From assembly GCA_016712265.1 (NCBI GenBank), contig JADJRJ010000031.1, positions 558,001 to 622,000 of the forward strand: a stretch of DNA of 64,000 nt, written 5' to 3'. The notes under the pieces were generated by a model that was given only the letters and a program-made list of their open reading frames with translations, was not told the origin of the DNA and searched no databases. Both the position numbers and the translations under genes were made by a program. Of the stretch, positions 8,646 to 18,828 are shown one piece after another; within the stretch, counting starts at the first letter, position 1; each line of letters starts with the position of its first letter. The stretch is from Gemmatimonadota bacterium. Lineage in GTDB: Bacteria; Gemmatimonadota; Gemmatimonadetes; Gemmatimonadales; Gemmatimonadaceae.

Positions 8646-10400
8646 ATGCGCTCCATCGCCGTTCTTGTTGTATTCGCCGCCTGCGCGCGGGCAACGACCA
8701 GCACCGCCGAACGCTGGACCGAGGCCGAGCAGGCTGAGTACCTCGGCCCCAAGCAGGCGGCCATCCGGTCGACGGCGGGGAGCGCCGAGGGGCGACGGGG
8801 CGCCGTCACGGTGGCCTACAATGCGTATGCCGCGCGCGCCGGGCTGGACGTCCTGCAACGAGGCGGCAACGCGATGGACGCCGCGCTGACCGCGGCGCTC
8901 ACCCAGGTGGCGACGACCGCCGGGTCCCCGGTGAGTTACTTCGGGATCATGTCCCTGGTGTACTACGACGCGAAGACCCGCCAGGTGAGCACCCTGTGGG
9001 CCGGGTGGAACACGGTGCGGGGCGAGACGAGCGCACTCACCATTCCCGGGGCGATCTCGCTCAACAGCGACGGGGAGGCGTTAGGCACCGTTCCCAGTGG
9101 CCGGACCGCCCTGGTGGGCGGTTTCATGAAGGGGGTCGAGGCGGCGCACCGGCGATTTGGGCGCCGTCCGTTTGCGACGCTGTTTGAGCCGGCGATCCGG
9201 GTCGCCGATGGCGGGATGCCCGTGCACGCGACGCTCGCCCACCAGTTCGAGTTGCGGGCGAAGGACCTCGCCCGCCTGCCCGCCACACGGGCGGCCTTGC
9301 TCAAGCCGGATGGCTCGCCGTGGCAGGTGGGTGAGATCCTCAAGCAACCGGCGCTCGCATCGACGCTGCGCCAGGTCGCGGCCCACGGTGCGGACTACAT
9401 GTACAACGGCCCGTGGGGCGAGCGGCTGGTGGCCGCGGTGCAGGCGGACGGTGGCAAGATGACGATGGAGGACCTGCGCAGCTATGAGGTGATCTGGAGT
9501 GAGCCGCTGCGCGCCACCGTTCATGGACACGAGATCATCGCGGCGGGCGCCCCGAATACCGGCGGAGCTGCGCTGATCGAGGCGCAACAACTCGCTGTGG
9601 CCGCCGGACTTCCGTCCAGGCCGCATTGGAGCACGGACGGAGAGTCGCTCCGGCGCGCTGTACAGACGTCGATGGGGTTCTTCGCCGACCTGCTGCCTCC
9701 GGCGGCGCTGGGCGCCGTCCTGCCAGGGATCGACTTCTCGCCCGCCGCGCGCCTGACACCGGAACACGCCGCCCAGTTCTGGGCCGCGATCGAGGCGGGG
9801 AAGCTCCCCGTTCCACTCGCACGTCAGGCCCCGCGGCACTCGGATGATGTCGTCGTGGTGGATGCGGAGGGGAACATGGCCGCCATCACGCACAGCATCA
9901 ATTGCGTGTACTGGGGGAAGACCGCCCTCAACATCGACGGCATCTCGATCGGTGACCCCGGGTCGTACCAGCAGGCGTTGATCGCCCGCGTGGGGCCGGG
10001 GAAGCCGCTGCCGGACCCCACCGAGACCGGGCTGGTGATGAAGGACGGCGAGCCGGTGCTTGCGTTTGCGTCGATGGGTTCGGGACTGCACCAGCGCACC
10101 TTGCAGGGATTGCTGAATGTCCTGGTGCACGGCATGAAGGTCGACGAAGCGATCGACGCGCCCGACTTCTTCCTCCCGGCGTTCAGTCCCGCGGACTCCG
10201 GCTTTGTGACGCCCGTGGCGGCGGGGCGTTTTTCGGCGGACGCGTTGGCGTCATCGGGACTCAAGGTCCGCGAGGTCACAGTGGACCGGGCGCGCCTGGG
10301 TGGGGAGGGAGTCTGGGTGGCCATCAGCCGCGATCCGAAGACAGGCGTGCTTCGAGCCGGATCTCACAATCGGAACAACAGTGCCGCGCTCGCCTGGTAG
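8646..10400 (+). CDS. Gamma-glutamyltransferase-like protein with altered catalytic site
   Basis: 584 residues with an N-terminal secretion signal (VVFAACA, possibly a lipoprotein). The fold matches gamma-glutamyltransferase: YAARAGLDVLQRGGNAMDAA near residue 60, the long alpha/beta core, then the small-subunit start region. There the canonical TTH at the nucleophile reads SDD (S399) before VVVVDAEGN, and the usual GSPGGS oxyanion loop reads ASMGSGL. A Ser nucleophile is possible, but the enzyme may equally be inactive or have another substrate. No propeller domain is attached, unlike the relative at 4.9-7.8 kb. Confidence 0.8.
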   Translation: MRSIAVLVVFAACARATTSTAERWTEAEQAEYLGPKQAAIRSTAGSAEGRRGAVTVAYNAYAARAGLDVLQRGGNAMDAALTAALTQVATTAGSPVSYFGIMSLVYYDAKTRQVSTLWAGWNTVRGETSALTIPGAISLNSDGEALGTVPSGRTALVGGFMKGVEAAHRRFGRRPFATLFEPAIRVADGGMPVHATLAHQFELRAKDLARLPATRAALLKPDGSPWQVGEILKQPALASTLRQVAAHGADYMYNGPWGERLVAAVQADGGKMTMEDLRSYEVIWSEPLRATVHGHEIIAAGAPNTGGAALIEAQQLAVAAGLPSRPHWSTDGESLRRAVQTSMGFFADLLPPAALGAVLPGIDFSPAARLTPEHAAQFWAAIEAGKLPVPLARQAPRHSDDVVVVDAEGNMAAITHSINCVYWGKTALNIDGISIGDPGSYQQALIARVGPGKPLPDPTETGLVMKDGEPVLAFASMGSGLHQRTLQGLLNVLVHGMKVDEAIDAPDFFLPAFSPADSGFVTPVAAGRFSADALASSGLKVREVTVDRARLGGEGVWVAISRDPKTGVLRAGSHNRNNSAALAW

Positions 10401-10414
10401 CGGACGGCGAGACC

Positions 10415-10624
10415 ATGGTGCTCCGGACCACGTTCGAGGCGCGTGCACATCTGCTGGCGACGCGGCCCGGCGCCTTCTTCTTCACCGAGCACTACCGTGA
10501 ATATCCCCTGGTGCTCGTCCGCTTGTCCCAGGTGAGCGAACAAGCCCTCGAGCCGTTGCTGGAAGACGCGTGGGGTGAGGTAGCCCCCAAGCGACTGCTC
10601 GCTGCGCGCGCACGCGGCGCCTGA
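10415..10624 (+). CDS. Short MmcQ/YjbR-like protein (C-terminal half)
   Basis: 69 residues starting 14 bases after the preceding gene. The pattern HYREYPLVLVRLSQV ... LLEDAWGEVAPKRL matches, from memory, the second half of MmcQ/YjbR-type proteins, which are usually 110-130 residues. The first half would have to lie in the 3' end of the gamma-glutamyltransferase-like gene, where there is none. It is therefore either a naturally short form or a remnant. It is likely co-transcribed with the gene before it. Function is not established for the family. Confidence 0.6.
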   Translation: MVLRTTFEARAHLLATRPGAFFFTEHYREYPLVLVRLSQVSEQALEPLLEDAWGEVAPKRLLAARARGA

Positions 10625-10765
10625 ACCTGTCGGGGAATCCCGGTGCCCGGGAAACCGACGGACGTGGTGGTCGTACGTCGTTGGGGGCGTGCTCGGATGT
10701 GGCGCGGATGACCGCGCTGAGTGCGATTGGCCCCACGTTAGCTTTCGTGAGAACCCGGAGGCGTT

Positions 10766-11959
10766 GTGCTTGACTCAGGTCATCGTTGGATGCGTCACGG
10801 CGGTGCGGTCGTGCTCTTCGTGCTGTGCGGTGCCGCGAGTGGCGTGGCACAGGCGCCGCCCGTCAAGGTGCTCGGGAAGCCGAGTGTTGAGATGGAGGAC
10901 CCTTTTAGCGGGATCCTCGAGGTGCGGGAGACGAGGGGTGGGTCTCTGGTGGTACTGGACGCCAAGGACAACGCGCTCTACCACGTCACGCCGTCGCTCG
11001 GTGCCGCGACCAAGGTCAGTCGCGAAGGATCAGGTCCGCTCGAATACCGGCGCCTGATGTCGCTCATCGGCAGGGGCGGGGACAGCACGCTCGCCTATGA
11101 CGTGCTCAATGCGCGCTTCCTCGTGATCGATGGCAAGGGGGCGCCCACGGGGACCATCTCGCTGCGGGATGCGGCGGGCGGCATGCCGGTTGGCCCCACC
11201 CAGGTGCGGGGTTACGACCGGGAGGGGCGCCTCTACTTCCAGGGGATCAAGGTCTCGATGGGGAAGGCCGGCCCATCGGTGTCCGACACCACGTATATCC
11301 TGCGACTGGACCCGCGCACCAAGCGCACGGACACGTTAGGCACGTCCCGGATGGGGATGCCGGGGATGAAGATGTCCGGCGACGTGCAAAAAGGGACCGG
11401 GAGCGTCAGCCTGACGATGCCCGCGTTCCCCGTGGTCGACGAATGGTCGTTGTTGCCCAGCGGCCAGGTCGTGGTGCTGCGGGGGGCCAACTACCAGATG
11501 GAGCTGCTGGGTGGGGCGGAAGCGGCGCGGCGATTGCCGCCCGTACGGTACACACCCGTGAAGGTGACGGCGGCCGACAAGGCGAAGGTACGTGAGCAGC
11601 TGAAGCAGGCGGAAGTGGAAATGAAAAAGGCCGCCAGTAGTGCGGCATCTGCTCTAGGGGCCCAGGGTCGACTGCCCGGGATGGCGATGACCGAACCCGA
11701 CGTGTGGCCGGCGACGAAGCCGGCGTTCGGGCAGGGCGCGCTCAAGGTGGCGCCAGACGGCGAGATCTGGGTGCTCTTGCACCGTGAAGCCGGCAACGAG
11801 AAGCCGCTGTATGACGTCTTCGCACCCGATGGAAAGCTCAAGTTCCGCGTGGAGCTGCCGCGGAAGGCGTCGGTCGTGGGGTTCGGCGCAAAGGCGTTGT
11901 ACGTCGCGCGAATGGATGAAGACGAGCTGCAGTACCTGGGGCGGTATCAGCGCCCCTGA
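10766..11959 (+). CDS. Secreted six-bladed beta-propeller protein
   Basis: 397 residues from a GTG that has GGAGG four bases upstream; an ATG eight codons later would also keep the signal peptide (VVLFVLCGAASGVAQA). The mature protein has repeated blade-like units (VVLDAKDNALYHV, LAYDVLNARFLVID, DEWSLLPSGQVVVLRG, LKVAPDGEIWVLLHREA), the pattern of the six-bladed/NHL-like propellers that are abundant in Gemmatimonadota. A charged helical insert of about 30 residues (around 270-300) interrupts it. It is probably periplasmic or surface-exposed, with unknown ligand. A strong terminator follows. Confidence 0.7.
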   Translation: MLDSGHRWMRHGGAVVLFVLCGAASGVAQAPPVKVLGKPSVEMEDPFSGILEVRETRGGSLVVLDAKDNALYHVTPSLGAATKVSREGSGPLEYRRLMSLIGRGGDSTLAYDVLNARFLVIDGKGAPTGTISLRDAAGGMPVGPTQVRGYDREGRLYFQGIKVSMGKAGPSVSDTTYILRLDPRTKRTDTLGTSRMGMPGMKMSGDVQKGTGSVSLTMPAFPVVDEWSLLPSGQVVVLRGANYQMELLGGAEAARRLPPVRYTPVKVTAADKAKVREQLKQAEVEMKKAASSAASALGAQGRLPGMAMTEPDVWPATKPAFGQGALKVAPDGEIWVLLHREAGNEKPLYDVFAPDGKLKFRVELPRKASVVGFGAKALYVARMDEDELQYLGRYQRP

Positions 11960-11984
11960 TGAACGCGGCACCGGCGGGAGACCA

Positions 11985-12020
11985 ACGAAAAAGCCCCGGT
12001 GTTCGCCGGGGCTTTTTCGT
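11985..12020. terminator. Bidirectional intrinsic terminator
   Basis: Perfect 15-base stem (11985-11999 with 12006-12020), six-base loop, with A-runs and T-runs built into the two arms. It serves the propeller gene on the plus strand and rho on the minus strand. Confidence 0.9.
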
Positions 12021-12039
12021 GCCGTGACTGTCGTTCGTC

Positions 12040-13665
<1,626 letters not shown>

Positions 13666-14064
13666 GCAGGGAGAACTGGAGTGGAGCGAACGTGTGTATG
13701 GGGCGGCGCACAAGGCACCATGGGCCCGGCCATGCCGGGCGGACGAAAAGTCCTAACGAGACCGATTGCGAGTACGCGGTGCCCAGCATGCGCACCAACG
13801 CCACAACGCGAGGAATCGGGAAAACCTGCTGCGAGGGACAGGCGAGCGAACTCGCCACGGGATTCGGGCTCACGGTCCTGCGCGGAAAACCTCACGCGAT
13901 ACCGCTGACCCTTCCAGCCAACTCAAGAGACGGTGCCCAACAAACACCCGTAGCCGCCGGCCTGACTCTCGAGGACCCCCGCACCAAGGACGCGTCGAAG
14001 GTGCAAAGAGTATCGCACGGTGAGTCCGTTCGCGCAAGCCGGTCCCGCTCGCGCGCTACCGGCC
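13666..14064. other. Gene-free stretch upstream of rho
   Basis: 399 bases between the rho start and the end of the next minus-strand gene. Its composition is less GC-rich than the flanks. It probably holds the rho promoter and 5' leader. I found no convincing RNase P, tmRNA, SRP RNA or riboswitch core on either strand, and no credible ORF. A CCTAACG motif lies at 13752. Confidence 0.45.
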
Positions 14065-14739
14065 TCAGATGGAATCGCCGGACATCCCTTCCAAGTGACG
14101 GACCTCGGCGATCAGCCGGTGGCTGATCGCCAGGATGCGATCCACCGCGTCTCGCTGGTCGCAAGAGAGTGGCTCCAATCGGAGCAACTCGGCCTCGGCC
14201 AGCAGTGCGGCCAGGGGATTATTGAGCCGATGGGGGAGCCGCGTCACCGAACGGCCGGCGGCCAGCAGTGTATGGCAGTGCGCCAGGTATCGGGTGAGCG
14301 CAGCGGCCTCGTGGCTCGCGCGGGACTGCGCAGCAAACACACGGTGCAGGACCGTGAGCACATCCGTCCCGATGGAACGTGCGGCGAGCACCTCGTCAAT
14401 TCCGAGCATGGCCGCCGAGACGGCCTCGACTGCGCCGGGATCGTCCACGACAAGGAGGATCGCCCCCTCCCCGCCCCGGGCCCGGAAGCGGCCAATCGCA
14501 TCTATCCCCTCGCCTGCGTCCGCTCCGGGGAGCACGATCAGGCAATCCGGGGCGTCCGCATGCGTGACCATTGCGATCGAGGTCGCCTCGACCGAGGCGT
14601 CGGGGAGGAGCCGCCTGAGCGTCGAGGCGACATCCTCGGCGACTCCGTAGTCCGGCGCGAGGCAGGTGATCCGGGGGCGTCGGGCGCCGGTGACGGGTCC
14701 CGTGGGAGACAGCGCCGAAGGCTGGTAAGTTGCGTCCAT
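14065..14739 (-). CDS. Receiver-like plus DHp-like protein without ATPase domain
   Basis: 224 residues. Residues 22-135 look like a degenerate receiver domain. Residues 140-215 form a long helical pair with the histidine-kinase H-box pattern LPHRLNNPLAALLAEAELL (H170), closest to the SHEINNPL form but with Arg instead of the Glu after the His. No HATPase domain follows; the protein ends 54 residues after H170. It may be a phosphotransfer or scaffold protein (ChpT- or Spo0B-like in logic) or a catalytically dead kinase. Its start ATG shares the bases CATG with the divergent TPR gene. Confidence 0.6.
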   Translation of the reverse strand: MDATYQPSALSPTGPVTGARRPRITCLAPDYGVAEDVASTLRRLLPDASVEATSIAMVTHADAPDCLIVLPGADAGEGIDAIGRFRARGGEGAILLVVDDPGAVEAVSAAMLGIDEVLAARSIGTDVLTVLHRVFAAQSRASHEAAALTRYLAHCHTLLAAGRSVTRLPHRLNNPLAALLAEAELLRLEPLSCDQRDAVDRILAISHRLIAEVRHLEGMSGDSI

Positions 14740-15334
14740 GCTGACGGAAGGTCCGACCCGACTGGCCGCGGAACTCGCGGCACTTGTTACCGAGTATCGA
14801 ACGCAGGGGCGTTTTGCTCAACTGCGCGAGGAACTCCAGCGTATGGCGCGACTGGCCACCCCGGATGCCTTGGTGATCGCGGCCGAGGAGTTTCGGGAGG
14901 ACCCGCAACTCGCGGCCCCTCTCTATGAAGTGGTGGTGGAGGCGCAGCCGAACAATGCCCGTGCCATGGTCCTGTTGGCCAATGCATACTGGTTGTTAGG
15001 CGCCGGCCCTGACGCGGTCGCCCCGCTTGCCGCACGGGCCATGGAGATCGATCCGCAAAACCGCGGGGCGTGGCACCTGTGGGCCCTTGCGGAGTCAGAT
15101 CCGCGCCAACGGGCCCACCGCTGGCGACAGGTCACTGAGCGATTCCCCGGGGACGACCTGGCAGTGGCGAACTTCGCCGACAACGCGGCGGCGGTAGCGA
15201 GTGCCGAGCAGGACTATGAGATGTTGGACCTGGCGATTCAGGCGTACGAAGGCCTGCTTGCGCGCGCTGAGCACGACACGCAGCGCCAAGCGCTGGAGAC
15301 GGCGCTGCAGGCGCTGCGGGGGTGGAAGTTTTAG
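14738..15334 (+). CDS. TPR-repeat protein
   Basis: 198 residues, all helical. TPR consensus features (APLYEVVVEAQPNNARAMVLLANAYWLLG, then AMEIDPQNRGAWHLWALAE) span roughly residues 60-130 and a third, weaker unit lies near the C-terminus. There is no signal peptide or membrane segment, so it should be cytosolic and bind a partner protein. It is divergent from the DHp-like gene with overlapping start codons; TAAGTT six bases before the ATG could be the -10 element of a leaderless transcript, though no good -35 is seen. The partner is not identifiable. Confidence 0.7.
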   Translation: MLTEGPTRLAAELAALVTEYRTQGRFAQLREELQRMARLATPDALVIAAEEFREDPQLAAPLYEVVVEAQPNNARAMVLLANAYWLLGAGPDAVAPLAARAMEIDPQNRGAWHLWALAESDPRQRAHRWRQVTERFPGDDLAVANFADNAAAVASAEQDYEMLDLAIQAYEGLLARAEHDTQRQALETALQALRGWKF

Positions 15335-15351
15335 CGAGCGGCCAAGGGCGC

Positions 15352-15387
15352 GGTACGAGGAGCACGAGCAGCGCGGGGGGGGCACGC
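15352..15387. repeat. Degenerate 9-base repeats before the PBP gene
   Basis: Units GGTACGAGG, AGCACGAGC and AGCGCGGGG run in tandem from 15352, followed by a fourth, poorer GCACG-containing unit. Same flavour as the clean array before msrB. Confidence 0.4.
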
Positions 15388-15500
15388 GTGGGACGACGGG
15401 TGTCGGTGGCAGGCGGCGGCGGGGTCAAGAAACCCTGGGGAGTTGGTGACGTATCTAACAGCTGCGGTCCCCCCCAATCGCTGCACACCCCCGAGGGCCT

Positions 15501-17657
15501 ATGAGCTGGCGTACGTGGCCGTCCCGCATGAGGCTGGCGCTCCGGTCGCGCTACGCGCCGCCGCAGGCCCATCCGCCGTTACAATGGAGCCGGGGAAACC
15601 GCGCTTTCGCAGCGCTCGTCGTGGCCGTCCTGGCTGGTGGTGCAGCGTTTGACATCTGGCTGGTGAGCTGTGGGTTCACGGGGTGTCCCAGCGACGCGCG
15701 GATCCTGGCCTACGCCCCACCGGAAGGCGGGCGTGTTGTGGATCGAAACGGCGAGTTGATCGGCCGATTTCGCACCATCAACCGGGTGAACGTTCCGCTC
15801 TCGATCGTCCCGCGGCATGTGCGACAGGGCTTCATCGCGGTGGAGGATCGACGCTTCGCCCGGCACCACGGGGTCGACCTGCGCGGGGTGCTGCGTTCGG
15901 TGGTCCGGAACGTACGTGCCCTCGGGGTTCGCGAGGGGTTCAGCACCATCACGATGCAGGTGGCGCGCAACGCCTTCTTGTCCGATCAGGCGGCGCTGAG
16001 TCGATCGCTGGGACGCAAGCTGATCGAGATGCACCTCGCCCAGCGCATGGAGCGCCTCCTGACCAAGGACAAGATCCTGGAGCTGTATCTCAACGAGATC
16101 TACATGGGGAACGGGGTGTACGGGGTGGAGGGGGCGAGTCGTGACCTGTTCGGCAAGGGAGTGCGCGCGCTCTCCGTGGCCGAAGGGGCGATGTTGGCGG
16201 CGCTCCCCAAGGGCCCGTCCGCCTACACCCCCAAGGACCACCCGGAGCGTGCGCGGGCGCGGCGGGACCTCGTGCTGGGCCTGATGCGGCGCGAGGGCTA
16301 CCTCGATACGCGTGCCTGGCGGCGTGCTCGTGGGCAGGACGTGCGCGTGGCCCGGCGGGACTGGCGGGCGCCACAGCCTAACGAGAGTTGGGCATTGGAC
16401 CTGGCGCGGGTCTTCACAGATTCCGTCCTGCGCGCCGCCGGGCAACACGGCGGTGAATTCGTGGTGCGGACGACCCTTGACCTGGCGGCGCAGCGGGCGG
16501 CGGAACGCGCCGTGCGCAGCCACGCGGCGCGTATCGAGCGGGACATCGGGTGGTGGACCGAGGGGACGGAACGTGTCCAGGGGGCGATGGTCGCCATCGA
16601 CCCGCGAGACGGTTCGATTCGCGCCCTGGTGGGGGGACGCGTCCATGACCGTGGCGGGTTCAATCGCGCGGTGGCCGCGCGCCGACAGCCGGGCTCTGCC
16701 TTCAAGCCATTTGTCTTTGCGGCGGCCCTGGGCGCCGGCTTTACCCCGGCGTCTGTGGTGGATGACGAACCGGTGAGCATCCAGGTGGGCGAAGACGAAT
16801 GGACGCCGGCCAACTACGGCGACGAGTATCGCGGGCCCGTGACGCTGCGACGCGCGCTTGCGCAATCGGCGAATGCCGCCACCGTGCGGGTCTCGCGCGC
16901 CGTGGGGGAGCGACGCGTGGTGGACATGGCGCGCCGCAACGGGATCGCCAGCGAGCTGCGTGCGGTGCCCGCCGTGGCGTTAGGCGCGGTCGACGTGACC
17001 CCGCTCGAGCTGGTGACCGCGTACGCGCCATTCGCCAATGGCGGATCCCGGGTGCGCCCGCGGCTGGTGCATCGGATCACGGCGCTGGATGGACGCGTGG
17101 TGTACGAGGCGCCCGTTTCGCTCGAGCGGGTCATGGATCCGGTGGATGCGTTCCAGGTCACCTCGATGCTGCGATCGGTGGTTGACGAAGGCACCGGTCG
17201 CGCCGTGCGCGCGGCAGGCGTCACCGGTCCGGTCGCGGGAAAGACGGGGACGACCAACGGGGGCACGGATGCCTGGTTCGTCGGGTACACGCCCAACGTC
17301 GTGGCCGGCTTCTGGTTTGGGTACGATCGACCGCAGCCGATGGGCGACGCCGTAAACGGCGGTCGCTACGCGGCACCGGCGTGGGGCGACTTCTACCGGA
17401 AAGGATGGCGTGAACGCAACCCGGGCTGGCGAGTTCCCGCCGGGCTCGTGGCCGTGGAGATCGACGCCGCGTCAGGGAAGCTCGCCGGCGACTGGTGCGG
17501 CGAGGCACGGCGCGAGTACTTCCGACCGGGGACGGAACCGACGGAGCGCTGCGAAGGCGCGCGAGGCGGCTGGCACCTCGGCGACCTGGTGGAAGAACTG
17601 GCGCACGAGGAGTGGCGCCCTCTCGCGCGGGAGCTGCGTCGATTGATTGAGCGGTAG
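15501..17657 (+). CDS. Class A penicillin-binding protein (transglycosylase/transpeptidase)
   Basis: 718 residues. A short cytoplasmic tail and a membrane anchor (FAALVVAVLAGGAAFDIWLV, about 36-55) come first. The GT51 glycosyltransferase domain has EDRRFARHHGVD (catalytic E115), TMQVARN and the LELYLNEIYMGNG block. The transpeptidase domain carries SAFK (nucleophile S399, K402), SAN (S456) and KTGT (K581). It polymerises and cross-links peptidoglycan at the outer face of the inner membrane. It has the full set of motifs and resembles PBP1A/PBP1C types; the C-terminus lacks a long extra domain. The translation start is ATG, with no obvious Shine-Dalgarno sequence. Confidence 0.93.
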   Translation: MSWRTWPSRMRLALRSRYAPPQAHPPLQWSRGNRAFAALVVAVLAGGAAFDIWLVSCGFTGCPSDARILAYAPPEGGRVVDRNGELIGRFRTINRVNVPLSIVPRHVRQGFIAVEDRRFARHHGVDLRGVLRSVVRNVRALGVREGFSTITMQVARNAFLSDQAALSRSLGRKLIEMHLAQRMERLLTKDKILELYLNEIYMGNGVYGVEGASRDLFGKGVRALSVAEGAMLAALPKGPSAYTPKDHPERARARRDLVLGLMRREGYLDTRAWRRARGQDVRVARRDWRAPQPNESWALDLARVFTDSVLRAAGQHGGEFVVRTTLDLAAQRAAERAVRSHAARIERDIGWWTEGTERVQGAMVAIDPRDGSIRALVGGRVHDRGGFNRAVAARRQPGSAFKPFVFAAALGAGFTPASVVDDEPVSIQVGEDEWTPANYGDEYRGPVTLRRALAQSANAATVRVSRAVGERRVVDMARRNGIASELRAVPAVALGAVDVTPLELVTAYAPFANGGSRVRPRLVHRITALDGRVVYEAPVSLERVMDPVDAFQVTSMLRSVVDEGTGRAVRAAGVTGPVAGKTGTTNGGTDAWFVGYTPNVVAGFWFGYDRPQPMGDAVNGGRYAAPAWGDFYRKGWRERNPGWRVPAGLVAVEIDAASGKLAGDWCGEARREYFRPGTEPTERCEGARGGWHLGDLVEELAHEEWRPLARELRRLIER

Positions 17658-17841
17658 ACCGACGTTGACGGCGAGGGCGTGCTGAGGGCCAAGTCTCCGC
17701 CGTCCTTTTCGGACGAAATTGGCCGAGATGACGGCGGATCCGAGGGCTGCGAAGCTTCTGCAGGGCTTGCACCGCCCAGATCGTCAATGGTGCGCGGCCG
17801 CGCGACCTCGCACCTTTCCTGCTTCCTTCTCCCGTCTATTC

Positions 17842-18798
17842 TTGCCGTTCCCCATTGAGGCGATCACCGCTGCCGCCGCCGGCATCGCGCCGGTCTTTCG
17901 CCACTCCCCGCAGTTTCGCGCAGAATCGTTAGGCGCTGTCCTTGGGTGCGACCTGACCGTCAAGGTCGAGACCGTCAACCCGATTCGCTCGTTCAAGGGG
18001 CGCGGCACCGACTGGTTCGTGCAAGGGCTCACCGAGGCGCGGCCGCTGGTGTGCGCGTCGGCCGGGAACTTCGGCCAGGGGCTGGCGTATGCCGCGCGTG
18101 CGCGCGCGATCCCGCTCACGGTGTTCGCCTCCCTGCATGCCAATCCGCTCAAGGTGGAGCGCATGTGCGCACTGGGCGCCACGGTGCGCCAGGCGGGGGA
18201 AGACTTTGATGCGGCCAAGGCGGCGGCGCAGGAGTTCGCACGCTCGGAGGGGCAACGCTATGTCGAGGACGGGCGCGAAGCCCCGATTGCCATCGGCGCG
18301 GGGACGATTGCCGTCGAGTTGCTCGCGTCCGGCGATCGCTACGACGCGATCGTCATCCCGTTAGGCAATGGGGCGCTCCTCGGCGGGATGGCCACCTGGA
18401 TCAAGTCGGTGGCGCCGGGGACCGAGGTGATTGGTGTGTGTGCCGCCGCCGCACCGTCGATGAAACTCTCGTGGGAACGGGGGGCGGCGATCGAGACGAC
18501 GAGTGCGGCGACCATTGCCGACGGGATTGCCGTGCGCGTCCCCATCGTCGAGGCGGTCGACAGCCTGCGCGGCATCGTCGACGACATCGTCCTGGTGGAT
18601 GAGCGCCAGATCATCGAGAGCATGCGGGTGACCTGGCGCGAGACAGGGCTGGTGGTGGAGCCGGCGGGTGTCGTCGGAGTCACGGCGATCGCTGCCGATC
18701 GGTCGCGATTTGCGGGGCGACGCGTGGCCACGGTCTTGTGCGGCGGCAATGTCACGCCCCAGCAGGCCGTCGAGTGGCGGCTGACGGACCCGGGCTGA
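17842..18798 (+). CDS. PLP-dependent enzyme, threonine dehydratase/synthase-like (fold type II)
   Basis: About 318 residues from a TTG whose product opens with PFPIEAITAAAAGIAPVF, the usual beginning of this family. An upstream ATG at 17719 would add 41 residues with poor codon bias. The PLP lysine is in SFKGRGTDWF (bases 17995-17997), the phosphate-binding loop is PLGNGALLGG, and SAGNFGQG is the substrate loop. Fold-type II enzymes of this kind deaminate or rearrange Ser/Thr-like amino acids. The C-terminus lacks an ACT regulatory domain, so it is not the classical allosteric threonine dehydratase. Exact substrate is unknown. Confidence 0.85.
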   Translation: MPFPIEAITAAAAGIAPVFRHSPQFRAESLGAVLGCDLTVKVETVNPIRSFKGRGTDWFVQGLTEARPLVCASAGNFGQGLAYAARARAIPLTVFASLHANPLKVERMCALGATVRQAGEDFDAAKAAAQEFARSEGQRYVEDGREAPIAIGAGTIAVELLASGDRYDAIVIPLGNGALLGGMATWIKSVAPGTEVIGVCAAAAPSMKLSWERGAAIETTSAATIADGIAVRVPIVEAVDSLRGIVDDIVLVDERQIIESMRVTWRETGLVVEPAGVVGVTAIAADRSRFAGRRVATVLCGGNVTPQQAVEWRLTDPG

Positions 18799-18828
18799 CG
18801 TTCCCGGTTCCGTCTGCCGTCACGATAC

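Noticed and set aside
13666..14064. Structured RNA upstream of rho
   Set aside because: Lower GC drew attention, but no RNase P, tmRNA, SRP or riboswitch core could be aligned by eye.
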